Shown: piece after piece, positions 1-7,845 of the stretch
Numbering within the stretch: the stretch's first letter is position 1
How the letters are laid out: each line of letters starts with the position of its first letter
Assembly: GCA_002363865.1 (NCBI GenBank)
Contig: DEWY01000007.1
Coordinates: forward strand, 1-22,004
DNA length: 22,004 nucleotides
Source: Caulobacteraceae bacterium UBA3198
GTDB taxonomy: Bacteria; Pseudomonadota; Alphaproteobacteria; Caulobacterales; Caulobacteraceae
Direction of reading: 5' to 3'
Position numbers and translations under genes: made by a program
Notes under the pieces: generated by a model
Database searches by the model: none
Told to the model about the DNA's origin: nothing
The model's input: only the letters and a program-made list of their open reading frames with translations

Positions 1-60
1 CTTACGCCCGTCGAAGAGCTGGTCGGGCAGGAAGTCCATGGCCCAGACGTCGTTGGGCCC
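1..60 (-). mobile_element. IS3-family transposase fragment at window edge
   Basis: Read on the minus strand, this stretch encodes GPNDVWAMDFLPDQLFDGRK. The NDVWAMDF motif carries the first catalytic Asp of the IS3 OrfB integrase core. The homologous frame fades beyond about position 60. It is too short to subgroup. The transposase piece at the far right edge of the window continues downstream of exactly this part of the protein, so both edges lie in the same kind of element. Confidence 0.6.
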
Positions 61-62
61 GG

Positions 63-269
63 GCGCTGGCGCTCGCCGAGCTTGAAGCGCTGACGCGGGC
101 GCGCGCGACCCAGCAGCAGATTGACGCGGCGCTGCGCAACGCTGCGGACCATCAACTCGAGCGGAAACGCTATGCTGCGGCCCTAACGTCAACGCATGGG
201 GATCGCCCGTTAAGGAACAGAGTGGGTCAACTAAGAATGCAGGTTGAGCAACCTGCCACGTCACTCTGA
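63..269 (+). other. Unassigned open frame without start, probable 3' gene remnant
   Basis: This frame has no start codon in view and runs to TGA at 267-269. It reads like real coding sequence: Ala/Glu/Arg/Gln-rich and helical, for example ELEALTRARATQQQIDAAL followed by HQLERKRYAAAL. The composition resembles a coiled-coil C-terminal tail such as those of some recombinases, but I do not recognise the family. It lies between an IS3 fragment and a decayed hydrolase, so it may be one more rearrangement scrap. It could also be a chance open frame in GC-rich DNA. Confidence 0.25.
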
Positions 270-282
270 CCGCCCCCCGAAT

Positions 283-695
283 CCCGGCAAGGTGACCGGC
301 CTGGTGCTGCTGTCGGGCTATTACCGCCAGCCCCGACCGACGGCCGCGCGGCTGCTGAAGGTCGGGCCGGGATGCTGGAGATCATTACCCGCGATGTGCG
401 CCATCCCGTCTTGGAGGTCACCAACCAGCCCGACCAGCTACACAGCATGCCATGCGGCCCTGTGGAACATCAAGGTCCGGTCCCCGTCGTGCACGGCAAC
501 TAGGACGATTTGGCGCCCATCGAGCTGGCCGAGAACCTGGTGGCCGAGACCCGCACGCGGCGGCCGATGCAGTTCGAGCGGGTGACGGGCGCCGACCACT
601 TCCTCAACGACGGATCCGCCGAGAACCTGTTGACCACACTTGCGGGTTGTATCCCCCCGCCGCGGGGTGACTTCCGACTGCGCTGGCCGAAATAG
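283..695 (+). pseudogene. Decayed alpha/beta hydrolase, 5' half missing
   Basis: The start of this segment encodes GKVTGLVLLSGYY, typical of the strand and loop just after the nucleophile elbow of an alpha/beta hydrolase. After frame changes the C-terminal part reads VPVVHGN, an in-frame TAG at 501-503, then DDLAPIELAENLV and GADHFLNDG, where the Asp/His region of the catalytic site is expected. The nucleophile-bearing N-terminal half is absent. Stop codon and frameshifts make it non-functional. It is in the same orientation as the dehydrogenase pair downstream, so it may once have belonged to that cluster. The hydrolase assignment rests on motif appearance only. Confidence 0.5.
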
Positions 696-891
696 CCGGC
701 GGCCTGGCCCAAACGAATGACCCTATTGCGGCTCAAACCGGCGGCGCCTTCGACTGCCTGAGGAGAGCCGCCAATTTCCCTTGGCGCAGGCCATGTGAAC
801 GGCGATAAGGTTGGCCTCTCGGGAAGTCTCGGCCATGTCCGGACTTCGATAATCCGCCCGCTAAGACGGGCGCTGTTCGGGGAACGCCAGT

Positions 892-1983
892 ATGAAAGCC
901 GCCGTGCTGCGCGAAGTGGGCAAGCCGCTTCAGATCGAAGATGTCCAGATCAACAAGCCAGGCCCCCATGAGGTCCTGATCCGCACCGTGGCCGCGGGCC
1001 TGTGCCACTCCGATCTGCACTTCATGGAAGGCTCCTACCCACACCCGCTACCGGCGGTGCTGGGCCATGAGAGCGCCGGGATCGTCGAGCAGGTGGGCTC
1101 GGAAGTCCGGACCGTGAAGGTGGGTGACCATGTTATCACCTGCCTTTCGGCCTATTGCGGTCACTGCGAGTCTTGCCTGACGGGCCACCTCTCACTTTGC
1201 GTCTCGCCCGATACCAAGCGCGGCGCTGATGAAGAGCCCCGGCTGACCACCGCCGCCGGCCCGATGATCCAGTTCCTGAATCTGTCGTCCTTCGCCGAAT
1301 ACATGCTGATCCACGAGCATGCCTGCGTCGCGATCCGCAAGGACATGCCGCTCGACCGCGCCGCCCTGATCGGCTGCTCGGTGATGACGGGGGTCGGCGC
1401 GGCAATGCACACCTCCAGCGTCCGTCCGGGGGAGACCGTGGCCGTCATCGGCTGCGGCGGCGTGGGCCTGTCGGCGATCAACGGGGCGGCCATCGCGGGC
1501 GCCGGCCGCATCATCGCCATCGACACGGTCGCCGCCAAGGGCAACTTGGCCATGGAGTTCGGCGCAACCGACTTCATCGACGCCTCCCAGACCGACGCGG
1601 TCAAGGAAGTGCTCGAAATGACCAAGGGCGGGGTGCACCACGCCTTCGAGGCCATCGGCCTGTCCAAGACCGCCGAGCAGGCCTTCAATATGCTGCGCCG
1701 CGGCGGCACGGCCAACATCATCGGCATGATCCCGGTCGGCCAGAGCATCACCCTGATGGGCGCCGCATTCCTGGGCGAGAAGAAGCTGCAGGGTTCCATG
1801 ATGGGCTCGAACCGCTTCCCGATCGACATGCCCCGCCTAGTGGACTTCTACATGAACGGCAAGCTAAAGCTCGACCAGATGATCTCCCAGCGCATCAAGC
1901 TCGAGCAGGTCAACGAGGGCTTCGCTGACATGAAGCGCGGCGAACTGGCCCGTTCGGTCATCATGTTCAAATCTAACGAGTAA
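892..1983 (+). CDS. Zinc-dependent alcohol dehydrogenase (MDR superfamily)
   Basis: A 363-residue medium-chain zinc alcohol dehydrogenase, a cytoplasmic enzyme that oxidises an alcohol to an aldehyde with a nicotinamide cofactor. The N-terminal GroES-like domain carries the catalytic zinc site: Cys38 in GLCHSD, His59-Glu60 in GHE, and probably Cys162. The structural zinc site has four cysteines, Cys89, Cys92, Cys95 and Cys103. The Rossmann domain has GCGGVG at 187-192, and Asp211 at the end of the second strand suggests NAD+ over NADP+. Length is normal for the family. The start is the first ATG of the conserved N-terminus; a small hairpin (CGCCCG/CGGGCG, 855-872) lies just upstream. The aldehyde dehydrogenase gene starts 10 bp after its stop, so the two are almost certainly co-transcribed and act in sequence. 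Substrate is unknown. Confidence 0.95.
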   Translation: MKAAVLREVGKPLQIEDVQINKPGPHEVLIRTVAAGLCHSDLHFMEGSYPHPLPAVLGHESAGIVEQVGSEVRTVKVGDHVITCLSAYCGHCESCLTGHLSLCVSPDTKRGADEEPRLTTAAGPMIQFLNLSSFAEYMLIHEHACVAIRKDMPLDRAALIGCSVMTGVGAAMHTSSVRPGETVAVIGCGGVGLSAINGAAIAGAGRIIAIDTVAAKGNLAMEFGATDFIDASQTDAVKEVLEMTKGGVHHAFEAIGLSKTAEQAFNMLRRGGTANIIGMIPVGQSITLMGAAFLGEKKLQGSMMGSNRFPIDMPRLVDFYMNGKLKLDQMISQRIKLEQVNEGFADMKRGELARSVIMFKSNE

Positions 1984-1993
1984 GCGAGAGCCC

Positions 1994-3430
1994 ATGCGCG
2001 AGTACCTGAAGCTCTATATCGGCGGCCAGTGGGTCGAGCCGGTGTCGCTCAAGACCCTGGACGTCATCAATCCCGCCAATGAGGAAGTGGTCGGCAAGAT
2101 CGCCCTCGGCGGCGAAGCCGATGTGGACAAGGCCGTGAAGGCCGCCCGCAGGGCCTTCGCCACCTGGTCCCAGACCAGCCGCGAAGAGCGCCTGGACGTC
2201 ATGCAGCGGGTCCTGGCCGAGTATCAGAAGCGCTTTGGCGACCTGGCCACCGCGGTGACCGAGGAAATGGGCGCGCCCGCCTCGCTGGCCCAACGGGCCC
2301 AGGTGCCGTCGGGCATGGGTCACCTGGCTACGGCCATCGGCATTCTGAAGGACTTCAAGTTCGAGGAAGACCGCGGCTCGACCATGATCGTCAAGGAGCC
2401 GATCGGGGTCTGCAGCTTCATCACGCCTTGGAACTGGCCGCTCAACCAGATCATGTGCAAGGTCGCCCCGGCGCTCGCCACCGGCTGCACCATGGTCCTG
2501 AAGCCGTCGGAAGTGGCCCCCTTCACCGGCCAAATCTTCGCCGAAATCATGCATGAGGCCGGCGTGCCGGCTGGTGTGTTCAACCTGGTGCACGGCGACG
2601 GCCTGGGCGTGGGCGTGCCGCTCTCGACCCATCCGGAAGTGGACATGGTCTCCTTCACCGGCTCCACCCGGGCCGGCATCGAAGTGGCCAAGAACGCCGC
2701 CCCGACCGTCAAGCGCGTCCACCAGGAACTGGGCGGCAAGAGCCCCAACATCGTCCTGGACGACGAGGTCTTCGCCAAGAGCGTGGCCGGCGGCGTGCGC
2801 CAGGTGATGACCAACTCTGGTCAGTCCTGCAACGCCCCGACCCGGATGCTGGTCCCCTCCAAGCGGATGGACGAGGCCATCGCCGCGGCCAAGGAAGCCG
2901 CCGCCCAGGTGACGGTGGGCGATCCCACCGGCAACGCCATGCTGGGTCCGGTGGTCTCCAAGACCCAGTGGGACAAGATCCAGGGTCTGATCCAGAAGGG
3001 CATCGACGAAGGCGCCACCCTGGTCGCCGGTGGCACGGGCCGCCCCGAAGGCCTGGACAAGGGCTACTATGTCCAGCCGACGGTGTTCGCCAATGTGACC
3101 CCGGACATGACCATCTCCCGCGAGGAGATCTTCGGTCCCGTCCTGTCGATCCTCGGCTATGAGGACCTCGATCAGGCCATCGCCATCGGCAACGACACCG
3201 AATACGGGCTGGCGGCCTATGTGAACGGCGCCGACCTGCCCAAGGCCCGCGAAGTCGCTTCGAAGCTTCGCGCCGGCCAGGTGTCGATCAACGGCGCCTC
3301 GGACATGACCGCCCCCTTCGGCGGCTTCAAGATGAGCGGCAACGGGCGCGAGTGGGGCGACTTCGCCTTCCACGAGTTCCTCGAGGTCAAGGCGGTGATG
3401 GGCTACGCGCCCAAGGAAGCCGCCGAGTAG
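1994..3430 (+). CDS. NAD(P)+-dependent aldehyde dehydrogenase
   Basis: A full-length (478 residues) member of the aldehyde dehydrogenase superfamily, oxidising an aldehyde to a carboxylic acid. Visible landmarks are the substrate/cofactor tunnel motif TPWNWP, the cofactor loop KPSEVAP, FTGSTRAG, the general base Glu245 in QELGGKSPN, the nucleophile Cys279 in NSGQSCNAP, and the late motif EEIFGPVLS. All catalytic residues are present. The gene follows the alcohol dehydrogenase after 10 bp with a purine-rich ribosome binding site (GCGAGAG), so its substrate is probably the product of that enzyme. An intrinsic terminator begins 21 bp after its stop, so this is the last gene of the transcript. 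The substrate cannot be read from the sequence. Confidence 0.96.
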   Translation: MREYLKLYIGGQWVEPVSLKTLDVINPANEEVVGKIALGGEADVDKAVKAARRAFATWSQTSREERLDVMQRVLAEYQKRFGDLATAVTEEMGAPASLAQRAQVPSGMGHLATAIGILKDFKFEEDRGSTMIVKEPIGVCSFITPWNWPLNQIMCKVAPALATGCTMVLKPSEVAPFTGQIFAEIMHEAGVPAGVFNLVHGDGLGVGVPLSTHPEVDMVSFTGSTRAGIEVAKNAAPTVKRVHQELGGKSPNIVLDDEVFAKSVAGGVRQVMTNSGQSCNAPTRMLVPSKRMDEAIAAAKEAAAQVTVGDPTGNAMLGPVVSKTQWDKIQGLIQKGIDEGATLVAGGTGRPEGLDKGYYVQPTVFANVTPDMTISREEIFGPVLSILGYEDLDQAIAIGNDTEYGLAAYVNGADLPKAREVASKLRAGQVSINGASDMTAPFGGFKMSGNGREWGDFAFHEFLEVKAVMGYAPKEAAE

Positions 3431-3450
3431 GCTTCGGCTCGAAAGACCAG

Positions 3451-3479
3451 CGGCCCCCGGCGATGTCGGGGGCCGTTTT
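3451..3479 (+). terminator. Intrinsic terminator after the ADH-ALDH pair
   Basis: A perfect 9-bp stem, CGGCCCCCG (3451-3459) pairing with CGGGGGCCG (3467-3475), with a 7-nt loop and followed by TTTT. It lies 21 bp after the aldehyde dehydrogenase stop and 64 bp before the next gene, which therefore probably has its own promoter or depends on readthrough. Confidence 0.9.
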
Positions 3480-3542
3480 CGTGACTGCGCCGGCAAGAGC
3501 GCGACGACCCCCCAAAGAAACGCCCCCCAGGAGGAGACGCCG

Positions 3543-4478
3543 ATGATGGATCCCCACTTCCAGGCCATGCTGGAGGCCCAGGCCAAGGCCGCGGAGGGCC
3601 AGACCCCTCCGCCCCTGGACGCCCTGCCGCCGGACATGGTCCGCGCCGGCTATCGCATGCAGCGCCAGGCCGCCGACCAGAATGCGCCCAAGGATGTCAG
3701 CGTCCGCGACCTGAAGGTCGATGGGGCGGCCGGCGAGATCCCGGCGCGGCTCTATACCCCCGCCGGCGCGGCGGCGATCACGGGCGGCCTGGTCTATTTC
3801 CACGGCGGCGGCTTCGTGATCGGCGATCTGGAGAGCCATGACGGCCATTGCCGGCGACTGGCGGCCCTGGCCGGTGTGCGGGTGCTGTCGGTGGATTATC
3901 GCCTGGCGCCGGAAAATCCCTTTCCGGCCAGCCATGACGACGCGCTGGCCGCCACCCGCTGGGCCTTTGACCATGCCGCCGAGATCGGGTTCGATCCGAC
4001 CCGCATCGCTGTGGGCGGGGACTCCGCCGGCGGCAATCTTGCCGCCTCGGTGGCCAGCGACCTCAAGGCCGACCCCAAGCGAAAGATCGCCTTCCAGCTG
4101 CTGCTCTATCCAGGCATCTGGCCCGATGAGGAGACGGCCTCACGCAAGGCGTTGGACGGCCCATTGCTGACCAAGCAGGCCATCGCCTGGTTCGACAAGT
4201 GCCTGGCGGCGGCCGGCCATCCGCAGTCGCATCGGGCCATGCTGGGCAAGGTCGATTGCGCGGGCCTGCCGCCGGCCCTGGTGGTCACGGCAGGCTTCGA
4301 CCCTCTCAAGGACGAAGGGCGCGATCATGCCGAGCGCCTGCGGGCATCCGGGGTGAAGGTGGAGCATGCGGAATATCCCAGTCTGATCCATGACTTCTAC
4401 ATCATGGCCGATGTCTCCCCGGCGGTGGGGGAGGCGGTCAGGGCGACGGCGGCTTCGCTGAAGGCGGCGCTGGCCTGA
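3543..4478 (+). CDS. Alpha/beta hydrolase, hormone-sensitive lipase family esterase
   Basis: A complete 311-residue esterase/lipase of the bacterial HSL (GDXG) group. The oxyanion-hole motif HGGG is at 87-90, the nucleophile Ser161 lies in GDSAGG, and the triad is completed by Asp253 (GFDPLKDEG) and His283 (LIHDFY). No signal peptide is visible, so it is probably cytoplasmic and acts on short-chain or activated esters. The start follows a strong ribosome binding site (AGGAGGAGA); the second codon is also ATG. It is downstream of the ADH-ALDH pair but separated by a terminator. It converges with the globin gene, with only 8 bp between the stops. It may release the alcohol that the dehydrogenases oxidise, but that link is inferred from position only. 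Confidence 0.93.
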   Translation: MMDPHFQAMLEAQAKAAEGQTPPPLDALPPDMVRAGYRMQRQAADQNAPKDVSVRDLKVDGAAGEIPARLYTPAGAAAITGGLVYFHGGGFVIGDLESHDGHCRRLAALAGVRVLSVDYRLAPENPFPASHDDALAATRWAFDHAAEIGFDPTRIAVGGDSAGGNLAASVASDLKADPKRKIAFQLLLYPGIWPDEETASRKALDGPLLTKQAIAWFDKCLAAAGHPQSHRAMLGKVDCAGLPPALVVTAGFDPLKDEGRDHAERLRASGVKVEHAEYPSLIHDFYIMADVSPAVGEAVRATAASLKAALA

Positions 4479-4486
4479 AATCCGAC

Positions 4487-4894
4487 TCAGATCGTCTGGG
4501 GCTGACCCCGGACGATCTGCTCGACCTTTGCGGTCAGATCGTCCCAGGCCCGTTGCATGTCCGCGGTCCACGCCCCACCCAGGATGTCGGCGAAGGCCTC
4601 GGCCATGGCCTGGTAGAAGCGTGGAAAGATCTCGGTCGGCACGCCGATGTCGCTGTGATTGTGCAGTTCGGCGCGCAGGAAATTGGCGGCGAAGGCGTTG
4701 GGACCCAGATAGTCCAGCAGGGTCTCGATGGCCTGGCGCAGCATCTGACCACGCGCCGCGCCACGGGTATCGCCCATGAACAGGGCCTCGGTTTCAGGAT
4801 ATCGCGCAAACAGTCGCTCATAGACCTGAGGCGTCGGATCTTCGCTGTGTTCAGCAACCAGATCCAGGCTGTCCAGGAGCGCTTGAGTGTTCAT
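4487..4894 (-). CDS. Single-domain globin-like protein
   Basis: A 135-residue all-helical protein with the pattern of a bacterial single-domain globin. The CD region reads RYPETEALF (31-39). The likely proximal haem ligand is His80 in NHSDIGVP, matching the H-x-x-x-G-V pattern at the F helix of bacterial haemoglobins, and the C-terminal part has the FYQAMAEAFADIL helix typical of helix G. No reductase domain is attached. The ATG lies 10 bp downstream of the bioA stop on the same strand, so it was probably translated from the bioA transcript. Because bioA has lost its 5' end and presumably its promoter, expression of this globin is now uncertain. Its ligand and role (oxygen, nitric oxide or redox sensing) cannot be determined here. 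Confidence 0.8.
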   Translation of the reverse strand: MNTQALLDSLDLVAEHSEDPTPQVYERLFARYPETEALFMGDTRGAARGQMLRQAIETLLDYLGPNAFAANFLRAELHNHSDIGVPTEIFPRFYQAMAEAFADILGGAWTADMQRAWDDLTAKVEQIVRGQPQTI

Positions 4895-4904
4895 GGCGCG
4901 AATC

Positions 4905-6014
4905 CTAGCGCGCCGCGGCGGGGGCGCCCAGAACCTTTTGGATCGCTGCGGTAAGTCGTCCCAGCTCGGCGTCGGTGATGACGAAGGGCGGGGTCAGATA
5001 GACCACCTTGCCCATGGGTCTGATCCAGCAGCCCAGCTCGGCGAACTGCTGGCAGAGGCCGCCTGCGTCCACCGCCGTCTCGAACTCCACCACCCCGATG
5101 GCGCCCAGGGTGCGGACATCGACCACCCCGGCCGCCCCCCGGCAGGGCTCGAGGCCTCGGCGCAAGGCCAGCTCGATGCGTGCGACATCGACCTTCCAGT
5201 CGCCGGCTTCGAACAGGTCGAGGGAGGCGCCGGCCGCGGCGCAGGCCAGCGGATTGGCCATGTAGGTCGGCCCGTGCATCAGGGCCGCCCCGGCGTCATC
5301 GGACCAGAAGGCCTCGAAGATCCGCCGGCTGGCCACGGCGGCCGAGAGGGGCAGGGTGCCGCCGGTCAGGGCCTTGGAGAGCGTGATGATATCGGGCGTC
5401 ACGCCCGCGCCCTGGCAGGCGAACAGGTCGCCTGTGCGGCCAAAGCCGGTGAAAATCTCGTCGAAGATCAGCAGAACCTCATGCCGGTCGGCCAGGACCC
5501 GCAGGCGGCGCAGCACCTCGTCATCGTGGATCAGCATGCCGCCGGCGCCCTGGATGCGGGGTTCGACGATCAGGGCGGCGATCTCATAGCCCTTCTCGGC
5601 CAGCAGGGCGTCGAGGGCGGCCTCACTGTCGCGGTCCCGGGGCAGGGCGACCACATGCTGGCTTGGCATCACCCCGGAAAACAGGCTGTGCATGCCCTCT
5701 TCCGGATCGCAGATGGTCATGGTGGCGAGTGTGTCCCCATGATAGCCGCCCAGGAAGCTGACGAATTTGGAGCGGCCAGAGACGCCGCGATTGATCCAGA
5801 ACTGGATCGCCATCTTCATGGCGATCTCCACAGAGACCGAACCGCTCTCGGCGAAGAAGACGTGGTCGAGATCGCCGGGCAGCAGGGCGGCGAGGCGCCG
5901 CGCCAGGTCGTAGGCCGGGGCAAGAGGCGGAAGATCGTCCGGCCGCCCTGCTGGGGGCGGCGAGCGGGCGCATGGCGCGGCTGGCGCGTCCTGGATGGCG
6001 GGGGCTTCGTCCAC
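4905..6014 (-). pseudogene. bioA: 5'-truncated BioA (DAPA aminotransferase)
   Basis: From about PAYDLARRLAALLP (near position 5918) to the stop at 4905 this is adenosylmethionine-8-amino-7-oxononanoate aminotransferase, the biotin-pathway enzyme that makes 7,8-diaminopelargonate using PLP. Visible motifs in the open-frame numbering are YHGDT (91-95), FDEIFTGFGRTG with Asp185, and the PLP lysine Lys214 in TLSKALTGG. BioA is normally about 420-430 residues; here some 75-80 native N-terminal residues, which contribute to the active site, are missing. The open frame continues to an ATG at 6014, but its first roughly 30 residues are the antisense of a selO fragment and have no BioA character. It is probably non-functional. 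The identification as BioA rather than another class III aminotransferase is supported by SLGGYHGDT-like and FDEIFTGFGR motifs. Confidence 0.8.
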
Positions 6015-6514
6015 GGGGTGCTCAGCACCGGCAATATGAACATCACCGGCGAGAGCTCCGACTACGGCCCCGACCGCCTCCTGCCGCGCAGCGATCCAAC
6101 TTCGTGGCCGCCTATTTCGACCACAGCGGCCTCTACAGCTTTGGGCGCTAGGCCGAGGCGGTGTTCTGGAACCTGCGCCAGCCGGGCGGCTGCTTTTGCC
6201 TGGTCAGTCCGCCCGAACCCCTGGTCGAGGCGCTGAACAGGTTTGCGGGCTCCTACTGTGCCGAGCTGGTGGGCGCCATGCGTCGCCGGTTGGGGGTGCG
6301 CAGCTATGGGATGGACGCCGATTCCAGCCTCGCCCAGGCGGCGTTCCAGGCGCTGGCGGCCGGCGGCGAGCCCTGCGCCGGGAGCCCTTCTTCTTCGACT
6401 GGTTCGGCGGCGATGACGCCCGCGCCCTGCCGGGCGCCCGCGGCGACATCTCTCGTCAGGCCGCCTTCGAGGACTTCCGCGCGCAACTGGCGGCCTTCGA
6501 GCCGGCCAGGCGTA
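5940..6514 (+). pseudogene. selO: SelO (YdiU) pseudogene, first remaining part
   Basis: This plus-strand segment matches the central to C-terminal part of SelO, the pseudokinase-fold protein adenylyltransferase. Recognisable pieces are GGGFVHGVLSTGNMNITGES and DYGP (the SelO metal/active-site loop, normally HGVLNTDNMxI-DYGP), then AAYFDHSGLYSFGR, AVFWNLRQPGGC, and REPFFFDWFGGDDAR. It is broken several times: a frame change before the GFVHG motif, a lost base near 6090 (SDP to NFVAAY), a stop in SFGR-TAG near 6151, and another frameshift near 6375. The 5' half of the gene is missing at the junction with bioA. The coding sequence then runs into the IS630 element at 6513. Confidence 0.75.
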
Positions 6515-7673
6515 ATACCAACCGGCGCTGATCAGTATTCCTGGGCCCAGTCTCTGAGGCCGATGGACATGATGCGCCAGGGCTGGTCGGCGATGGTGTT
6601 CCAGGCGGCGCAGCAGTAATCGACGATGTCCGCGTAGTTCCTGAAGATGCGGCTGGAGAGGCGGTTGTCGCGCAGGAACTGCCAGAGGTTCTCGACCGGA
6701 TTGAGCTCCGGGGCCTTGGCCGGCAGCGGCAGGAGGGTGATGTTGGGCGGCGTCTCGAGGGCCTGGGAGGTGTGCCACCAGGCTTGGTCGAGCAGCAGGA
6801 TCGCGTGATGGCCGGGCTCGACCTGGGCGCTGATCTCGGCCAGATGGGCGTTCATTGCCTGGGTGTCGCAATAGGGCATGACCAGGCCGGCGGCGGTTCC
6901 CTTCTGCGGACAGATGGCGCCGAACAGGTAGGCCGACTGGGTGCGCTGGTCCTTGGGCGCGGACGGTCGGGTCCCGCGCCTTGCCCAGCGGCGGGTGAGC
7001 TTGTTCTTCTGGTCGATGCGGGCTTCGTCCTGGAACCAGACCTCAAGCCGGGTTCGCCTGGGGAGCCGCTCGCGGATCTCCTGGACCCGCAGGGGGAAAA
7101 TCCCGCTTGAAGGCCTCCAGGGCCTGCGGGTTCTGGGCGTGGTGTCTGGGCCGGGCGGACAGGCGTCTGTAGCCGAGCGCCTTGAGGATCCGGCCCAGTC
7201 GGCTGGGTCCAGAGACACGCCGTATTCGTCGTGAATCCAGCCGGTAAGGTCGATCAGCCGCCAGCGCACCACCCCGTGAATGGCCAGGATCTGGCCGTCC
7301 TCCACCAGCCGGACGACGGCCGCCAGTTGCTCGGGCGTCAGCTTCGGCCTCGGCCCCGGAGCCTGGCGGTCGATCAGCCCGTCCGGCCCCTCGGCGTTGA
7401 ACCGCAGCGCCCAGTCGCGAAGGATCTGCCGGTCCATCCCGCCCGCCGCCGCGGCCTCGCGCCGGCTGGCGCCGTCGTAGACCGCCGCCAGCGCCAGCAG
7501 CCGTCGAACCTGACGCGCGTCCCGGCTGGCCCGCGCAAGCGCCCGGACCCTGGCGGCATCGTAATCCTGGCGAAGCGCGATAGCTGGCATGGCGAAACCC
7601 TCCGGTCCCACCATCGAATCCTGCTTCGCCGCTCAGCGGAATCCCCCAGAGTCAGACGCCGCGCCGATTGGTA
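6515..7673 (-). mobile_element. IS630-family insertion sequence within selO
   Basis: A 1159-bp element with one transposase gene. The ends are inverted repeats: the left end begins ATACCAACCGGCGC and the right end finishes GCGCCGATTGGTA. It is flanked by TA dinucleotides at 6513-6514 and 7674-7675, the target duplication expected of the IS630/Tc1-mariner group. Removing the element and one TA joins selO in frame (EPARR to KALSHPYF), which confirms the boundaries. Confidence 0.85.
6532..7590 (-). CDS. IS630-family DDE transposase with internal frame disturbance
   Basis: About 352 residues from the ATG at 7588-7590, chosen because MPAIALRQDYDAARVRAL is the usual start of this family and GGAG lies upstream; the frame is open further up. 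The N-terminal half is a helix-turn-helix region (DGASRREAAAAGGM). The C-terminal half is the DDE core: VWFQDEARID, ILLLDQAWWH and NPVENLWQF carry the three acidic residues. Between about 7100 and 7207 the protein is out of frame: the native sequence (RILKALGYRRLSARPRHHAQ) is in another frame, so a one-base loss near 7207 and a one-base gain in the C-run near 7095 compensate each other. About 36 residues between the DNA-binding and catalytic parts are therefore replaced, and the enzyme is probably impaired. Confidence 0.85.
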   Translation of the reverse strand: MPAIALRQDYDAARVRALARASRDARQVRRLLALAAVYDGASRREAAAAGGMDRQILRDWALRFNAEGPDGLIDRQAPGPRPKLTPEQLAAVVRLVEDGQILAIHGVVRWRLIDLTGWIHDEYGVSLDPADWAGSSRRSATDACPPGPDTTPRTRRPWRPSSGIFPLRVQEIRERLPRRTRLEVWFQDEARIDQKNKLTRRWARRGTRPSAPKDQRTQSAYLFGAICPQKGTAAGLVMPYCDTQAMNAHLAEISAQVEPGHHAILLLDQAWWHTSQALETPPNITLLPLPAKAPELNPVENLWQFLRDNRLSSRIFRNYADIVDYCCAAWNTIADQPWRIMSIGLRDWAQEY

Positions 7674-7675
7674 TA

Positions 7676-7845
7676 AGGCGCTCTCACACCCCTATTTCGC
7701 CGCGCCTGAGCCCCAGGAGCTGATCTATGAGGAGATCGAGGCCATCCGGGGGCGGATCGACCAGGCCGACGACTGGAGCGCCTTCGAGGCCAAGCTCGCT
7801 GCGCTGGAAACCGCCAGTCAGGCCTATGAACCGAGCGAGGACTAG
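7676..7845 (+). pseudogene. selO: SelO pseudogene, C-terminal part beyond the IS630
   Basis: This continues the selO reading frame interrupted by the IS630 element: ALSHPYFAAPEPQELIYEEIEAI, then QADDWSAFEAKLAALE, ending at TAG (7843-7845). The acidic, helical, DDWS-containing tail fits a SelO C-terminus, and the in-frame join with the left fragment across one TA supports it strongly. The stop codon coincides with the TA target of the next element: T and A belong to the target site and the G is the first base of the IS relic, with the same TAG re-formed in the uninterrupted sequence. Confidence 0.65.

Noticed and set aside
1973..3637. Long minus-strand open frame of 554 codons opposite the aldehyde dehydrogenase
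   Set aside because: It is antisense to a clear aldehyde dehydrogenase with all catalytic motifs; the translation is His/Gly/Ala-rich without family features, as expected for a GC-rich shadow frame.
4887..6236. Long plus-strand open frame of 449 codons opposite bioA
   Set aside because: It is the antisense of bioA, with Gly/His/Gln/Asp-rich low-complexity translation; only its last part overlaps the selO remnant.
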